Shown here in pieces: positions 24,533-35,685 of a stretch of DNA of 64,000 nucleotides (position 1 is its first letter; each line of letters starts with the position of its first letter). The notes below the pieces were generated by a model. The model was given only the letters and a program-made list of their open reading frames with translations, was not told the origin of the DNA and ran no database searches. This DNA is from Ceratodon purpureus (lineage: Eukaryota; Streptophyta; Bryopsida; Pseudoditrichales; Ditrichaceae). A program made the translations under genes and the position numbers. Location: NCBI GenBank assembly GCA_014871385.1, contig CM026429.1:669365-733364 (forward strand), read 5' to 3'.

Positions 24533-25620
24533 TAGATTCCTCTCACTGCCACTTGTCGTAACTTTCCGGATTTATAGGAGTAGATTCCGGATCGGGAGAT
24601 CCGTTCTAGTCGTAAAGTAGAATTCTAGGTAGATAGTTAGGGATTAGGGTTTTGATTGAACTGCCGGCGCCGCCGCTTTTGTGAAAGCCCCTGCTTACTT
24701 AAACCAGGCAGGCGATGCGGCCCGGGTCTTCGTTTTTGCATGTTTTCCCCCTATATTCCTTATCAGTAAAGTATTTGTGTTTTGTAAGTACTGTGCGTGA
24801 TTTCCCGCTAAGTGTGAATGATCCGGGAAGGATATGAGAGTTCCGCTGTAGCTCGGATAGGAAGGTGATGGGAGTTGCAACGAGACCCGAACCGGAAAGG
24901 AAATGGGATTGAGCGTAAAGATTTAGCGGATTGTCGTAGGAGTGAAGCCTCACTGTTCCGTCCCCAAATCAACCTCATACGGAATAGCCGTCGCTAGGGT
25001 CGAAGCGGATCAAGAACTACTTGGTCGGGCTCCCTGAACTTCTGAAGAGGTTCCGTACACAGTGAGAGGGAGAGTCGGAACGTGGTACGGGTCGCCTAGG
25101 GATAATCGGATCCTGGTTCTCCCAGATCCGGATTGGTTTGTCGTTGTAGTCTCACGGATCGGAGAGGATCGTTTGTGTGACCTGCTGGACAAAGTACTCT
25201 AGGACAGTTGTGAGACGGTAACTGATCCGAGACGTTGGGGTTTGTGGACGAAACACCTGATGAGAGAGAAGAATAGAGAGAGAGATAGTTAAGGAGTTAC
25301 GTTCCGAAGACGCTATCCGAGCAGTGGCAAGGCTCGGAATGATTAGAAGTAACTACTTGGTGAAGCACTATTGAATCCCTGGACGATACTCGGAACCTAG
25401 TGACAATACGGAAGTTTACGCCCAATCAGGGTGTTATCCGGATGTTAGTTGTGTTTCCGTGTTCCGACAAGAAAGTAAGAATGTCCCAGCGATCTCACCC
25501 GAACCGAATCTCGATATTGAGGCTCATACCTTATTACTTGACTAAGCAAAATCGATTGCCAGTGAGGAACTTTCTTTCAGATGGAGGCTAATTTTACCCA
25601 CTGTTGTTGTGTGTGACCCA
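24533..25620 (+). other. 3' region of gag-like element
   Basis: About 1.1 kb without a long frame, keeping the CGGA-rich style of the coding part. It probably contains the 3' untranslated region and element end. No terminal repeat partner was found upstream of 22,300. Confidence 0.4.
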
Positions 25621-25999
25621 GGTCATGAATGAATACTTAACAAGGTGATAGACAGCAGCGTCCTACGCTTCAAAGGGGCAGTGACGCTCTTCGGACCAGG
25701 CTCTCACCAGCACATGCCCTCGACCACAACAAGCTTCTGGAATGTGTTCATGTTAGGTGACTGGCTACAACAAGGTCCTGGAGCACATGGCGCCCGGGGC
25801 CTATCCCAGGAGAAGGCATCTGTCACCGGCCTTCTGGCAGCTAATGCAGCTGCATCTAGTCTAGGATTAAAGTCTCAAGTGGAAGTACTACCAGTGGAGG
25901 AGGACGAGGCTCACATTGCAGCTGGGAAATCTGCTGCCCAAACCCTGCGTCAAGCTGCTCGTGCTTTTGGCCTCAGATCACCTTTCTTGTAGATCCTCG

Positions 26000-26560
26000 T
26001 CCAGGAAACCATGAAATCCAAATCCATTCTAGTTGTATTACATCTCATTCATGAACAAGGGTCCTGTATTTTACTGAAGTACCCAAATCTGCTGAATTCT
26101 GAAAGACTAATGCGAATTGCAATACCTTATCAACCTTGCTCTTGTATCTGATGGTCATAGACATCGAGGACAGAAGTTGGAACCATCTGTGGCATAATGT
26201 TTAACCAAATTGATATTTTACAAGAGAAATCGCGTAGAAGGATTACATTTAACAGAACTGGCAGCGTTGTTCCTCTTCTGATCTAGCTTGAGGAGCTTCC
26301 AGGGCAGAAGATGATCCCCTCACAATCTGTACGTACGTTACGAAACTAGAGCAGAGCTTAAAATGAAGTCTTGTGAGGATAGATATTGATCGAAACATTA
26401 GTACGGTATAATCTACAGCATCTGTAGATCTCCTTCCATCTTTTGTCTCAGATTTCAGATCTACAAAACCACACCAATCTCCACTATCTCCTGGATTTTT
26501 GTAGATTTCAGATGTGAAGCAGCGCGTTTTGGAGATTAACGCGGTTTAGGGGCTATACAG
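26000..26560. other. Non-coding 3' flank of the oxidoreductase fragment
   Basis: No coding frame or repeat recognised. It may hold the former 3' untranslated region of the oxidoreductase gene. Confidence 0.4.
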
Positions 26561-26574
26561 CGGCTTTGGGATCG

Positions 26575-28350
26575 TCTCTCCCGAGGCTGCGATGGAGAAA
26601 CTCAGCGACACCAAACCAACCAAATGAAAGACTCCAAATGAATTCGACCCTAAATCTCAACCCCAAGCAATTTACCCTTCACGGCATGCACCATCCACCG
26701 CCACTGTTTACAAAGGTGCCACGGCTCAAGAGGCAACTTTTGATTGGCGGGGAATGGGAGGGCGAGCCTTATACCGATGGAAAGAGCGTGAGAAATCAGT
26801 CACAATGAAGCCAAGAACGACCGCAGTCGGACACAAAATGGCGGAGATATGGAAGGTGGCAGTTGGCGGCAACACGGCAATTTCAATGAAAATGTCGCAT
26901 TTGACTCGCACCGAATCTGTGAACGAAAATTAGATGGTTGGAAAGAGCTCACAAAATCAGAAAAGACCGACCTTTGAAACACTCAAATCGCACAAGATAT
27001 GAGGGAGAAAATGCACCCTAAACATTGGTGTGGCATGCGGGGTACACCAGTGCGGTGTACCTCACGGAATGCACTGCATTCCGGTCCCCTCTTCACATAG
27101 GTGTGACGGAGGAGAATGTGCTTTCAGGAGACGGTGTTGTCGCTGTTTGCAAAGCGTCGGTGTGATGTGCATTGCATCGAAGATCATACACTCTAAAGCC
27201 AAAAAACTCAAATGAGCAAACCCCGCACCATAGGTGGCATCTGAGACTCCAAATCAGTTCGACCCTAAATCAAAACGCCGTGCTTCAACGTTCACGCCGT
27301 GCTTTCCACCGCCACTGTTACAGAGGTGCCACGGCTCTAGAGGCAACTTTTGATTGGCGGGGAATGGGAGGGCGAGCCTTATACCAATGGAAAGCTCTTC
27401 GAAAAGCGCACAAGATGCACGCAAAAAACAAGCAAATTGAGCAAGAATTGATTGAGATATCGCTCGCCGAAGTTAACAGTTGGACGGCGCACCCGGAAAT
27501 GCAACTTTTGCATGCGGAGGAATTAGCGGCCGTGCCTTATACCGATGGAAAGAGCGTGAGAAATCAGTCACAATGAAGCCAAGAACGACCGGAATCGGGC
27601 ACAAAATGGCGGAGATATGAAAGGTGGAAGTTGGCGGCAACACGGCAATTTCAATGAAAATGTCGCATTTGACTCGCACCGAATCTGTGAACGAAAATTA
27701 GATGGTTGGAAAGAGCTCACAAAATCAGTAAAGACCGACCTTTGAAACTCTCAAATCGCACAAGATATGAGGGAGAAAATGCTCCTCAGAAATTGGTGTG
27801 ACCTCCGGGTTACACGAGTGCGGTGTACCGCACGGAATGCACTGCATTCCGGTCCCCTCGCACCATAGGTGGCATCAAAGACTCCAAATGAATTCGACCC
27901 TAAATCTCAACCCCAAGCAATTTACCCTTTCACGGCATGCACCATCCACCGCCACTGTTTACAAAGGTGCCACGGCTCAAGAGGCAACTTTTGATTGGCG
28001 GGGAATGGGAGGGCGAGCCTTATACCGATGGAAAGAGCGTGAGAAATCAGTCACAATGAAGCCAAGAACGACCGCAGTCGGACACAAAATGGCGGAGATA
28101 TGGAAGGTGGCAGTTGGCGGCAACACGGCAATTTCAATGAAAATGTCGCATTTGACTCGCACCGAATCTGTGAACGAAAATTAGATGGTTGGAAAGAGCT
28201 CACAAAATCAGAAAAGACCGACCTTTGAAACACTCAAATCGCACAAGATATGAGGGAGAAAATGCACCCTAAACATTGGTGTGGCATGCGGGGTACACCA
28301 GTGCGGTGTACCTCACGGAATGCACTGCATTCCGGTCCCCTCTTCACATA
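26575..28350. repeat. Nested tandem repeat (1,251-bp unit with an internal partial copy)
   Basis: 26,630-27,090 and 27,880-28,345 are near-identical at a spacing of 1,251 bp. A third, partial copy of the same module lies between them (about 27,300-27,850). Each copy contains a palindrome-like phrase, gcggtgtac(c)...cggaatgcactgcattccgg. The conserved ORFs seen in both directions are translations of the repeat with no recognised domain. Confidence 0.8.
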
Positions 28351-28369
28351 GTCCAATTCAGACTGCTCC

Positions 28370-28790
28370 AAGTCAACTCAAAGTCAACACCTCCATATCT
28401 CCCAAATGGCGACACATTAGGGAAATATTTTTACATATTCGGAATCACAAGGGTCGAAAATGGGGGGGGGGTAGGTTCAAAAAAAAACTCTTAATTCCAA
28501 AAAGTCAAGAATCTAACCAACCCTAAAGGCCGATTTTGAAACCGCTATAACTTCTAAACCCTAAACTTTTAGGGAAAACTAACTACACCATTAGATTCAC
28601 AATGGTCAAAAATAGGGGGGTAGGTATAATCAAAAAGTTCAAAACCCTTAAAAATCACCAAAGTCAACCCTCCACCCTAAAGTCAAAGTTTCTAGATCTC
28701 ACAAATGGTGATACATTAGGTAATGATTTTTACATATTCGGATTCACAAGGGTCGAAAATGGGGGGGGGGGGTAGGTCACATCAAAACCC
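28370..28790. repeat. Diverged tandem repeats with G-runs
   Basis: The module '...ttttacatattcgga...cacaagggtcgaaaatggggg' occurs at about 28,430 and 28,730. A weaker copy near 28,590 reads ttagattcacaatggtcaaa followed by a G-run. Runs of 7-11 G follow each. Confidence 0.6.
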
Positions 28791-28799
28791 CTAAAAAAG

Positions 28800-31700
28800 T
28801 ATGCCATTTTTTCGGGAACACCCATGTAACCCAGAACCCTGCAACTGTAGACTGAGTTTGGTAATGTTGTAGATAGTCTTGTGCATGCAGATTTGAATTA
28901 CGTCTACCTGGATTTGTTTACCTTTTATCTTCACCGTGGATTTAGTCAATTTATTTTTGAAGCGGTTCCAGTGCAAGACTGATATAGTGCAACTAGTTTA
29001 AATCGTTTTCCACCTAGTTTTAGAATTGAAGTGTGAGTTGGCTTGTTAATTGTATATGGAGGTGTAACTGCTGACGCTTGTAAAAGTACGTTTAGTGGTA
29101 GTGAAGTGACGGTTGATTGCTCACATGTAAAGAAACGTACATTATAGATTCATTGGATGGAAGAAGTGGCTTCTTCGGCTGTAAAGTTACGAACGATGTG
29201 GAGATTTTGGTTGTAGAGGTGATACGTCAATTTAATAACACTTTGTGCGTTGAACAGATCCATGGAGCCATCAGCTCTTTTGAAAAGGTATTCCAGCTCA
29301 AAGTGGGTGGTAGGGCAGTGTCAAGGGACTTATGATTGTACCTTGTTCACCTATAATTGTCTCCTTGATAAGTGTTTCTACCTACCATCAATGATAAACA
29401 TAATAATCAATGTATTCATGTGATTTCTCATATGCTTGGAATCTGTAATATACTGTGCATTCTGAGTTGGGGCTTGTAATCGCAGAGACTGAGGTTGTGT
29501 GTACGTTATATTGAAGTCATGAGCTTCAATATATAGAAATTTAACCAGGATCCCATGTGCACAAATTCAGCATATGTTTTTCCTCAAATTTTAGCGTGGT
29601 TCACTGGTTACTTAGTTGCAGTTGTCGGTACATATTGTTGCACTGTACAAACCGGATAAATGGCTTTTAACTTGTAAGGTGGTTGAAAATATTGGTTGAA
29701 AAATGCATCTTTCTGGTGACACAAAATCAGATTTCTTTTTCTTGATGACACACTGAGATACCGTAGTACAATTTAGGCACAAACTTATTATGCTTAGAAA
29801 TTCCAAACACTTTTGAAAATTATACTTTATAAATGAAGAAGTAGATAGAGCTGCCAAAATCCGGAAGCTAGCTTGCAAAAGAATGAAGGCGAAATTCGGC
29901 AGGCTTGCCCATGAAAATCAATCCCAATCATGGCAGACAGAGATGCAGCAACGTTCCTTCCAAACGACGCCATGGAAGCTCAAAACTTGCTGTCGCGGGT
30001 CCAACTTCGTCTCCGGAGCACCTACACAGTACACTACTAAGAGTAACTATTAGGAAGGCTGCTTTCTCATATAATGTGTGTGCTTAACGTGCAACACCCC
30101 CTGGTCTAAGCACACTCAGCATCCTCATAAAGTGTGAGGATAACGTTCAACATAGAAACTTAGGGGCAAACCTGAAATGGCGATGATTTCTGACACACCC
30201 TTGCTGTTAATCTACTCGGCGTTCTCAATGAAGCAGCTGGGAATGTGCAGCTTCTGGCTGCCACTCAAATGAATTCCAGAAACATTAGTCACAGAGCAGT
30301 TGTATATTTAATTAAGGAGCTGAGTACCGACGGATCTTCGCAAACAGATCATGTGGGATCGGTACTTGAAGAAAAGTTCTCAGCAGGAAACAAGGGCAGA
30401 CATGACGTGCAGAAGAAATGGAAGACATAGAGCGATCACGACGACGTCCAAGATCCCATGCCAAGCAAGAAATGGGATGGTCGCTTCATGTCATTAGGTC
30501 ATCCTGCACACGTCTGCCTTCGCCAATGGCAACTGAATTGGGATAGATTTGCAGATCATGGCCGGGAGGTTGAGAAGCAGTGGCAGATTTTGAAAGTGCC
30601 AACAGGAGAGAATTGTACGTAAAATGTTGGTGAGATGAAACGGGCTGTGAGGCAAGAGGGACACTGACTGCCTCTTGGGAGATCACACACAGCAGTGGCC
30701 TCATGGCCCACAAGCAAGGCCTCTACCCTGCAAGAGCTCCCGCGGGACCCCCAGTGCCTGTCTCGTCTCCCGGAACGTTTGAGCGGCTCATCCATGGTTG
30801 ATTGATCACACTCTGAACTTGGCTAAATCATACTTGATGCTGGCGTGCCCAGCACGAACTTGCGACCAGACAAGCTGCTCCGTAACTGCAATAATATTCT
30901 GTACTTAAACACATGTTCGTAAGAAAGTCATTGAAGAACAATCATAACAGAGTTGAATAGAATTTTAATTTCACATTGGGGAGAATTATATCGACAGAAT
31001 GTTTGGCAACTTAGCTAGCGCTGCAGTTGGAAGTTTGTTGAAAATAGCAAGATTGTAAGAGATATTGCATCTTGATGTTCAAATTTCGACTAGAGAACAC
31101 ACGGATGATTGCTTCGGAATCAGTAGAGCAAGGGCTGCCCGGCCAGCTTCATTTGATGCCTCCAACGCCACTGAAAACACCACCGTAACACATGTTAATT
31201 GGAAAAGAAAACAACGTCAATCACATCAAAGCGGATCAATAGAATGAATCACTGAGGTACTGGTGGAGATGAGGATTTAAGTGATTCAGGTGAGATGTTA
31301 GAGGTGCCCTGTTTGGAATGTTAGAAACAAGCCCCACACCAGTCTACCGAGTTCAAATTCCGCATTTGAGTCCTTCATTTTCTTGATGAACTTGATAAAA
31401 ATATTTGAGGCCTGTCAAGATTTAGAGCTAAGATCTGATTCCAAATCATAGGGTTCTAGTTTGAGGGCTAACCTATATTTTGAGAATCCAAAATACCTCG
31501 CTATAGCACCTTGCGATTACAGTCAAGGAAGTACTTCTGAACTAGCAGTGCTAGCCTTTATCACAATTTAAGACAAAGGAAGACTTGAGATAATTTGCAA
31601 CATCTTACCAAGTTGCTATGTCGGATGAAAACGTTCAGGTCTTCCTTCACAGCCAAGTAGATGCAGAGAATTCTGTACCCGGGATGGAAGATGAACTCAC

Positions 31701-32220
31701 TCGGCAGGTGCCAGTCGTCTCCTCTCCCTGGACTTCGGAAGTCGACCAGATGGCTGCTGTGTTGTCAACTGAGAAACCATCCCGTCACTTGCAGAGAAGC
31801 AGAGGAACTGCATCGTGGTAACCAGCCGGCAACATAAATTACCTTGCCAACTCCTTCTCACGCCGCTACATTCTCGTAAGAAATTAACCAAAAAGCAGTA
31901 TAATACATTCAATGAAACGGTTTCTTTATAAACAGTCCATTTGCTGTTGCTTACAAGTTACACGTGTAAAGAGCTCTCTGACAAAGAGTCTGTATAGAGC
32001 TTCAACATTCTTGAAGTTCATATTATCCTATTCCTACAGAATCCAATAGTGTCCGTTTTCAATTTCTTGATCACCCCCCTATCCCCGTGAGAACCGTCCT
32101 GCGACTGCCCTTGCTGGACGACACCCTCGCTGCCTGCAATTGCACCTGCCTCGTCAAAGCGTATATGTGCAAATGCAACAAAATCTGTTGACAAGCAACC
32201 GGTGATTCCAAACAGTTCCA
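28800..32220. other. Non-coding sequence, no gene recognised
   Basis: Short frames only (for example 30,556-30,795 and 31,618-31,821). None has a domain, a repeat or splice-consistent neighbours. Small undetected exons are possible. Confidence 0.4.
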
Positions 32221-32230
32221 GAAATTCCTC

Positions 32231-34042
32231 CTAAGAGTACATGTGAGATGGCCAAGGCATATCCACATCTGGTACACCAGAGAACATGGGTGTGTGCAGC
32301 AGCTTTTGAAGCTGCTGAACGCCAATTTGAACTCGAGCACTCAGAATTTCTTCATCAGGTATTAAACCAACCAAATCCTTCAAGTTATCCATCTCTGGAG
32401 GCTCATACATCCTTCGCTTCTTTATAAATTGCAGATCCTCATTTTCACCATGCGGATGTGCATAACTTGCTAGTGCCTCTGAAGTGCCCATTTCGTTGCC
32501 ATCGGAATCCTGCAGAAGTTCCTCAATGTACCCAACAGCACTAGCCCTCGACTCAAAAGTAAACCAAAATATGGTTGATCCATCCATCCAAAATAAGGAC
32601 CAAGTATCATCCAGGTCGGTAAGAACAGCACAAGGTTTGAACTGCGGCGCAAAAAGGTTAGCCATCACAAGACAAATCACAGTCTGAATACAAGCCTTCT
32701 GATGACCACCACCTCGAAGTTCTTTCTTCAATTCAAAGATACACTTCAACCCACTGCGTTCCATAATTCTGCTTGCTGTCCGATGTACAAAAGCCACATC
32801 TGTGGTGCCTTTAAAATTCCAACCACCGAAAGAGCCAGATAGAAGGGTTGGATGCTTATTTGCAGCATCAATCAGCTTCCACTCCCGCCCACGTTTTATC
32901 TGGTTTAAGTGAACAATGTACCTATCAGCCTGTGACTTCTCCAGCCTATCGTCCCAACCGAATGCAGGCAGATCACTCAAGCACTTGGGTTCAGAGCCAA
33001 TAGCTTTAAAGGTCATTTTCAAGCCTTCCTGCCGTTGGAGAGTATCCCAAATAGACTGGCTCACAGACGATAAACAAACTGATTTCTTCGATTTTTGTTT
33101 TGCCTTTTGCTCAGCCAGGTATTCTGTCAAATCCTGCAAGAGCTTTTCAGGAACAGCAGAAGACAGCCCTGCACAGTAGAGCACAGAACGGGATCACACA
33201 CGATGGTCACAAAACTCAATCAAACAACCATGAAAACAGGTTTAGGGTTTGGGTCATGGCGCTTCTCATACTGCAAAAATAATATGCCAAGAAAGAGAAA
33301 GAAGGATCTGACTGTAGGAACCAGGTTTAAGTACACAGCTCAAAGGGAAACAAACCTGGTGGACCTGGTGGGCCGTGGCAATGCATTTCTCAAACAGCAG
33401 ATAAGACATGATGCATGGGTGGATTGCGCGTTTAGGCTGGAAAGAAAACGCAACGCTCACAAAACAGAACTGACGAAACCCCAAAGAGTGCAGGTGTCTT
33501 TCGCAACGAAGGTGGCTGCACTGCATAAAACCCTATGATACCCTCCTTCTTGAAGCAAGTATCACAATCCTATGCCAATCCTAATTCCATGATCATGACA
33601 TTAATACGCGCCCATGCATCCAGCAGCCCCCGGGAACATTGAAAGACAAAGATGATGAGTAACAGGAGTCACCTCGTCCGTGCTGGATTTGCTCCCGGAG
33701 TTGCGCTTTCTCGGCCCGAAGTCGCTCTTCCTTGCCATCAAGTCGCGCTCTCTCGTCCCGAAGTTGCGATTTCTCGGCCCGAAGTTGCGCTTTCTCGGCC
33801 CGAAGTTGCGCTTTCTCGTCCAGAAGTCGCGCTTCCTTGCCATCAAGTCGCGCTCTCTCTTGAAGGTTAGAGCACGTTTCGATCTGCTCTTGCACTCTTT
33901 CAATCTGCTCTTGCACTCTTTCAATCTGCTCTTGCACTCTTTCAATCTGCTGTTCCACTCTATCAATCTTCTGTTTCACGTCTTGTATCTCCCCTTCCAC
34001 GTCTCGTATCTGCTCTTCCAAATTTCTCACAGCGTCACCCAT
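32231..34042 (-). CDS. Coiled-coil plus PD-(D/E)xK nuclease-like protein (Crinkler-type)
   Basis: Two minus-strand exons, 34,042-33,673 and 33,168-32,231, join by a GT-AG intron with matching phase (1) and give about 435 aa. Residues 1-123 are an almost uninterrupted coiled coil built of heptads (QIERVQE, then LRAEKAQ). After a basic linker (EQKAKQKSKK) comes a domain with GTTDVAF, FELKKE and a downstream Gln (ACIQTV), the D...ExK...Q pattern of restriction-endonuclease-fold enzymes. This arrangement resembles nuclease-type Crinkler (CR) proteins, for which nuclear DNA-damaging or defence roles have been proposed. No secretion signal is visible. The frame is intact. It is head-to-head with the kinase-like gene at 35,686. 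Assignment to the Crinkler class is from motifs, without a search. Confidence 0.65.
33690..33970. repeat. 21-bp tandem repeats encoding heptads
   Basis: Two adjacent arrays inside the coiled-coil exon. At 33,870-33,970 a 21-bp unit (caatctgctcttgcactcttt) occurs about four times. At 33,690-33,850 a related 21-bp unit around gttgcgctttctcggcccga occurs about seven times with substitutions. Unit length equals one heptad of the coiled coil, so copy-number change preserves frame and register. Confidence 0.85.
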
Positions 34043-35685
34043 TCTCCTCCACGACCCGATTCAATGAACAACCGACGATGAGAGCCCAAGCACTCCCACC
34101 CCAAGCACACGATCCTTTCAGAGCAGCAAAAATGACTTCGCAGGCACACTCACACAGAGCCTGCAAGGGATTGATGACAGACTGGATTAGGAATAAGTGG
34201 AAAAGCACGCTCCAATGCACAGAACAAACTAGCTACCAAGCACATCATCCAGAGGAACAGCACAAGCACAGCACAGAATAGAACAGAAGCGGCCTGCGGG
34301 AGAAAGGGAAGTTGAGAGGCACAAGGGAGAGTGCAAGGCCGAAATTTCGACCCTTGTCACGGTCGTCCACAAAAACCCGAAAGAACCCTAATTTCAGTGG
34401 ACAAGTTCAGTTCCAACAAACATCCCTCGAACGCAACGCCTTGAACTGGAATTGAAGTAGAACTAGAACTGAAAGAAAAACAGAGACTGAAAGTAGGTAG
34501 ACCTGCACTTTCTGTGCGAACGCTTACTTGCTCGCATATACCCACGCGATCTTTCAAGACATGGATCAAACAAGGAGAGCCAGAAGAAAGAAGGACAAAA
34601 CCCTTTGTGAACAGAAATGTAGCGATAGTGAGATAGGTCTAATTTCAGCACACGAACCTCTCTGAGCGGCAAGAGATTCTTCGCAACCAACACTCACACA
34701 GCGCCTGCGAGGTTTTGATAACCAACTGGATTATGAACAAATCAAAAAAAGTACCTCCAATGCACACAACAAACTAACTACCAGGCACATGAACAAGAGA
34801 AACAACAGAAGCACAGCGAAGAAATAGTATCCACGCAACGTAGGAAGCTTACCTCGAACAACAACGCACGGGGCTGCCAAATCAGATCACAGTGCAGAGC
34901 TATTCAACGTACACAAAAGAAAGTCGAAACAATCGTGACAATCGAGGTACTAAAATGAGATCGCATCAATAGAAGGACCTAAATACATATGAAGATCCAG
35001 GTTCTAGTAGTGTTGCGACAGTACAACACTATTACAAACTCTTTGCATTAACACAAATTATTTGTGTTTATTTCTGTGTCCTCTCTTAGAGAGAGAGCCG
35101 CCTTTTATAGGCTAGGTGGGCGTTCCAATGCTAGGAGACTCTTAGATCGTAAACTGCTAGTTCTATATAGCACTGAAGCTAACTGCTAGTTAGATTTTAC
35201 TTCTATATAGTTAGCTTTTATTTTAACAAGTAGCAACCCTAGGGATTACATTCCTTCGTTAGTCATTACATTGTGTAATTGTGTCTTGGGTTGAAGGGTT
35301 TACTGTGTCGACACTCTTGCTGTGGCTGCATTTGTAGGGGGATGATCGTTAGCATGGATCGTTGTACTTCGGTTTTTGAAGTTTGGGCTTCTTGCCTTCG
35401 TAGATAGAATAAGCAGGTCTTGTGCCTGATGCTATGATTTGCCCCAGAACTGCATTGGGTTTAGGGTTGGGCCTAAATCCTAAACCTTAAACCCTGATCC
35501 TCTTATGTAATTTTCAGAGGAAGTATTTTAGAGCTTCATTTCCGAAAAATTGTCAAGTAGGGTATTATCGACAGTGAAGGTTTAGGCATGCACTCAAGGG
35601 TATACTTAGGGCTATTGTTTGTTCGTGTGCAGGTGAGGTCAGGGATCGTTCTGAAGCTTGAATTAAGCACATGCTGCTCTCATAG
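34043..35685. promoter_or_regulatory. Shared intergenic region of the divergent nuclease/kinase pair, with a duplication
   Basis: The segment 34,130-34,275 is repeated with divergence at 34,680-34,840 (ccaatgcac(a)(g/c)aacaaact at 34,212 and 34,757, spacing 545 bp). This may have duplicated a leader exon or promoter. A 5' exon of the kinase-like gene should lie in 34.9-35.65 kb, but I could not identify it. Confidence 0.4.

Larger units (their letters stand above)
21880..25620 (+). mobile_element. Gag-like retroelement or lineage-specific gene nested in an intron
   Basis: The block between a GTAAGT donor at 21,846 and the final oxidoreductase exon differs in style from its flanks. It is rich in CCGGA, TCCGG and GATCCG words. 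It has a TATA box (tatataag, about 22,165), one coding region and about 1 kb of transcribed-looking 3' sequence. I found no terminal repeats, primer-binding site, protease or polymerase. It fits a gag-only non-autonomous retroelement or a nested gene. Its edges are approximate. Confidence 0.5.
19728..25992 (+). pseudogene. FAD-dependent amine-oxidase/phytoene-dehydrogenase-family oxidoreductase, interrupted
   Basis: Plus-strand exons at about 19,728-19,860, 19,985-20,048, 20,455-20,600, 20,728-20,940, 21,105-21,178, 21,319-21,510, 21,702-21,845 and about 25,643-25,992 encode in order the middle and C-terminal parts of this plant enzyme family. Landmarks are NTLPRLPTPLGSFLY, VVDRLTALPLFQ, YREFLQPILLVTLFAPGEQ, VDVLATRLWFDRR, FYHANQLLPL, and the FAD-binding end with FMLGDW...GLSQEKASVTGLLAAN. 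The N-terminal dinucleotide-binding GxGxxG exon is absent. An in-frame TGA at 20,792-20,794 stands where a tryptophan is expected. A 3.7-kb gag-like element separates the last two exons. Substrate unknown. Probably a pseudogene, though the single TGA needs read support. Confidence 0.7.

Noticed and set aside
26726..28233. Identical 60-61-codon frames at 26,726/27,977 and 26,800/28,051
   Set aside because: Identical because the DNA is tandemly duplicated; no independent sign of selection.
33095..33538. 147-codon plus-strand frame across the nuclease gene's intron
   Set aside because: Antisense to the nuclease gene and its intron; no recognised domain.
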